Below, piece after piece: positions 59,667 through 59,934 of a stretch of DNA of 59,934 nt (position 1 is the stretch's first letter; every line of letters begins with the position of its first letter). The notes below the pieces were generated by a model that was not told the origin of the DNA, made no database searches, and was given only the letters and a program-made list of their open reading frames with translations. A program made the position numbers and the translations under genes. The DNA lies in assembly GCA_905198745.1 (NCBI GenBank), contig CAJKDU010000011.1, positions 1-59,934 on the forward strand, given 5' to 3'. The stretch is from an uncultured Prevotella sp. (lineage in GTDB: Bacteria; Bacteroidota; Bacteroidia; Bacteroidales; Bacteroidaceae).

Positions 59667-59934
59667 ATAAAAAAGGCTTTGAGTATTTCCGTATGTCACG
59701 GAAAATGAGTAAATTAGATGTGACAAAAAAACATTACTCAAAACTCAAAGCCATGAGCAAAATTACAAATATTCCGTCAGAAATCCGCAACTTGTTCTCA
59801 GAAAAACGTCGCAGTATGGTTATGGACACGTTCACGCGCCTGCTTGAAAGCTTAAATTTGGACATCCGCAGTCTTGGCGGTCAAAAGCGTGAGAACTGCC
59901 AGTTGACGAACCTTCAGGTGTTCCAGATATTGTT
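59667..59934 (+). mobile_element. left end of an insertion sequence with a truncated transposase gene
   Basis: A transposase frame opens at 59693 (or 59705/59753) and runs off the window. It carries MSKITNIPSEIRNLFSEKRR, then MVMDTFTRLLESLNLDIRSL and NCQLTNLQVFQIL. This start resembles IS4-type DDE transposases of Prevotella and Bacteroides. Before it, ggctttgag (59675-59683) is mirrored by ctcaaagcc (59744-59752), and tttccgtatgtcacggaaa is a further palindrome over the first start. The element boundary is guessed at about 59667, since the right end is not visible. Whether it is intact cannot be judged. Confidence 0.65.

Overview
The window is a chromosomal segment of a Bacteroidales bacterium, most likely a Prevotella-type gut or rumen organism. 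The evidence is the repeated promoter form TTTG-N19/20-TAnnTTTG, an orphan SusD lipoprotein, TlpA-like and DUF5020 proteins, S-type sulfatases, a type IX-style C-terminal domain, and the gene order rimP-nusA-infB followed by sufBCDS. No plasmid, prophage or CRISPR signature was seen. An insertion sequence begins at the right edge.

Layout. 1-4605: a type III restriction-modification operon on the minus strand (XRE regulator, mod, res, and the start of one more gene). The mod gene is interrupted at a G6 tract. 4669-5013: remnant of a RelE-like toxin. 5335-6316: ECF sigma factor with an overlapping membrane partner. 6417-11957: operon topA-aroK-speA-argB. 12072-16007: Nudix hydrolase, secreted esterase, a non-coding mosaic repeat (element A), a gene remnant, a 47-residue peptide and a TlpA-like lipoprotein. 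16141-18486: pnp. 18638-23497: two tandem sulfatases that share a 614-base identical block, a SusD gene and a 16-codon scar of its lost SusC partner. 23500-23765: element B, a second copy of the mosaic repeat. 23840-24738: DUF5020 porin-like protein and tRNA-Asn. 24970-31487: C-terminal processing protease, a 38-residue membrane protein, rimP, nusA, infB. 31594-37124: sufB, sufC, sufD, sufS, rnhB. 37130-40375: a minus-strand operon of a broken type IX-tailed gene, a secreted protein, a lipoprotein and a membrane-spanning TPR/HTH regulator. 40671-48881: lactaldehyde-reductase-like enzyme, SGNH esterase, a decayed S8 peptidase, lrgA-lrgB, gpmI, ung, DUF3109. 48951-56158: a carbohydrate cluster of PL4 lyase, D-lactate dehydrogenase, GH95 hydrolase, a rhamnosidase-N-like protein and an AraC regulator. 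56237-59610: gyrB, rpsT, tRNA-Glu, recO. 59667 to the end: left end of a transposon.

How it fits together. Core replication, transcription, translation and Fe-S assembly genes are interleaved with accessory glycan-degradation genes (sulfatases, GH95, PL4, esterases). Several accessory loci are visibly decaying. Four genes carry frame disruptions (mod, the HTH regulator, the type IX-tailed gene, the S8 peptidase), and three of the breaks lie at six-base homopolymers. That fits phase variation, pseudogenisation or sequence error.

The most unusual signal is the pair of dispersed mosaic repeats A and B. They share a (CG)n palindrome, TGATAGATG arrays and GGGCAnnnnnTGCCC palindromes in the same order. 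Both abut the 3' stump of a gene in the same relative orientation. This suggests an element linked to deletions or to recombination at gene ends.
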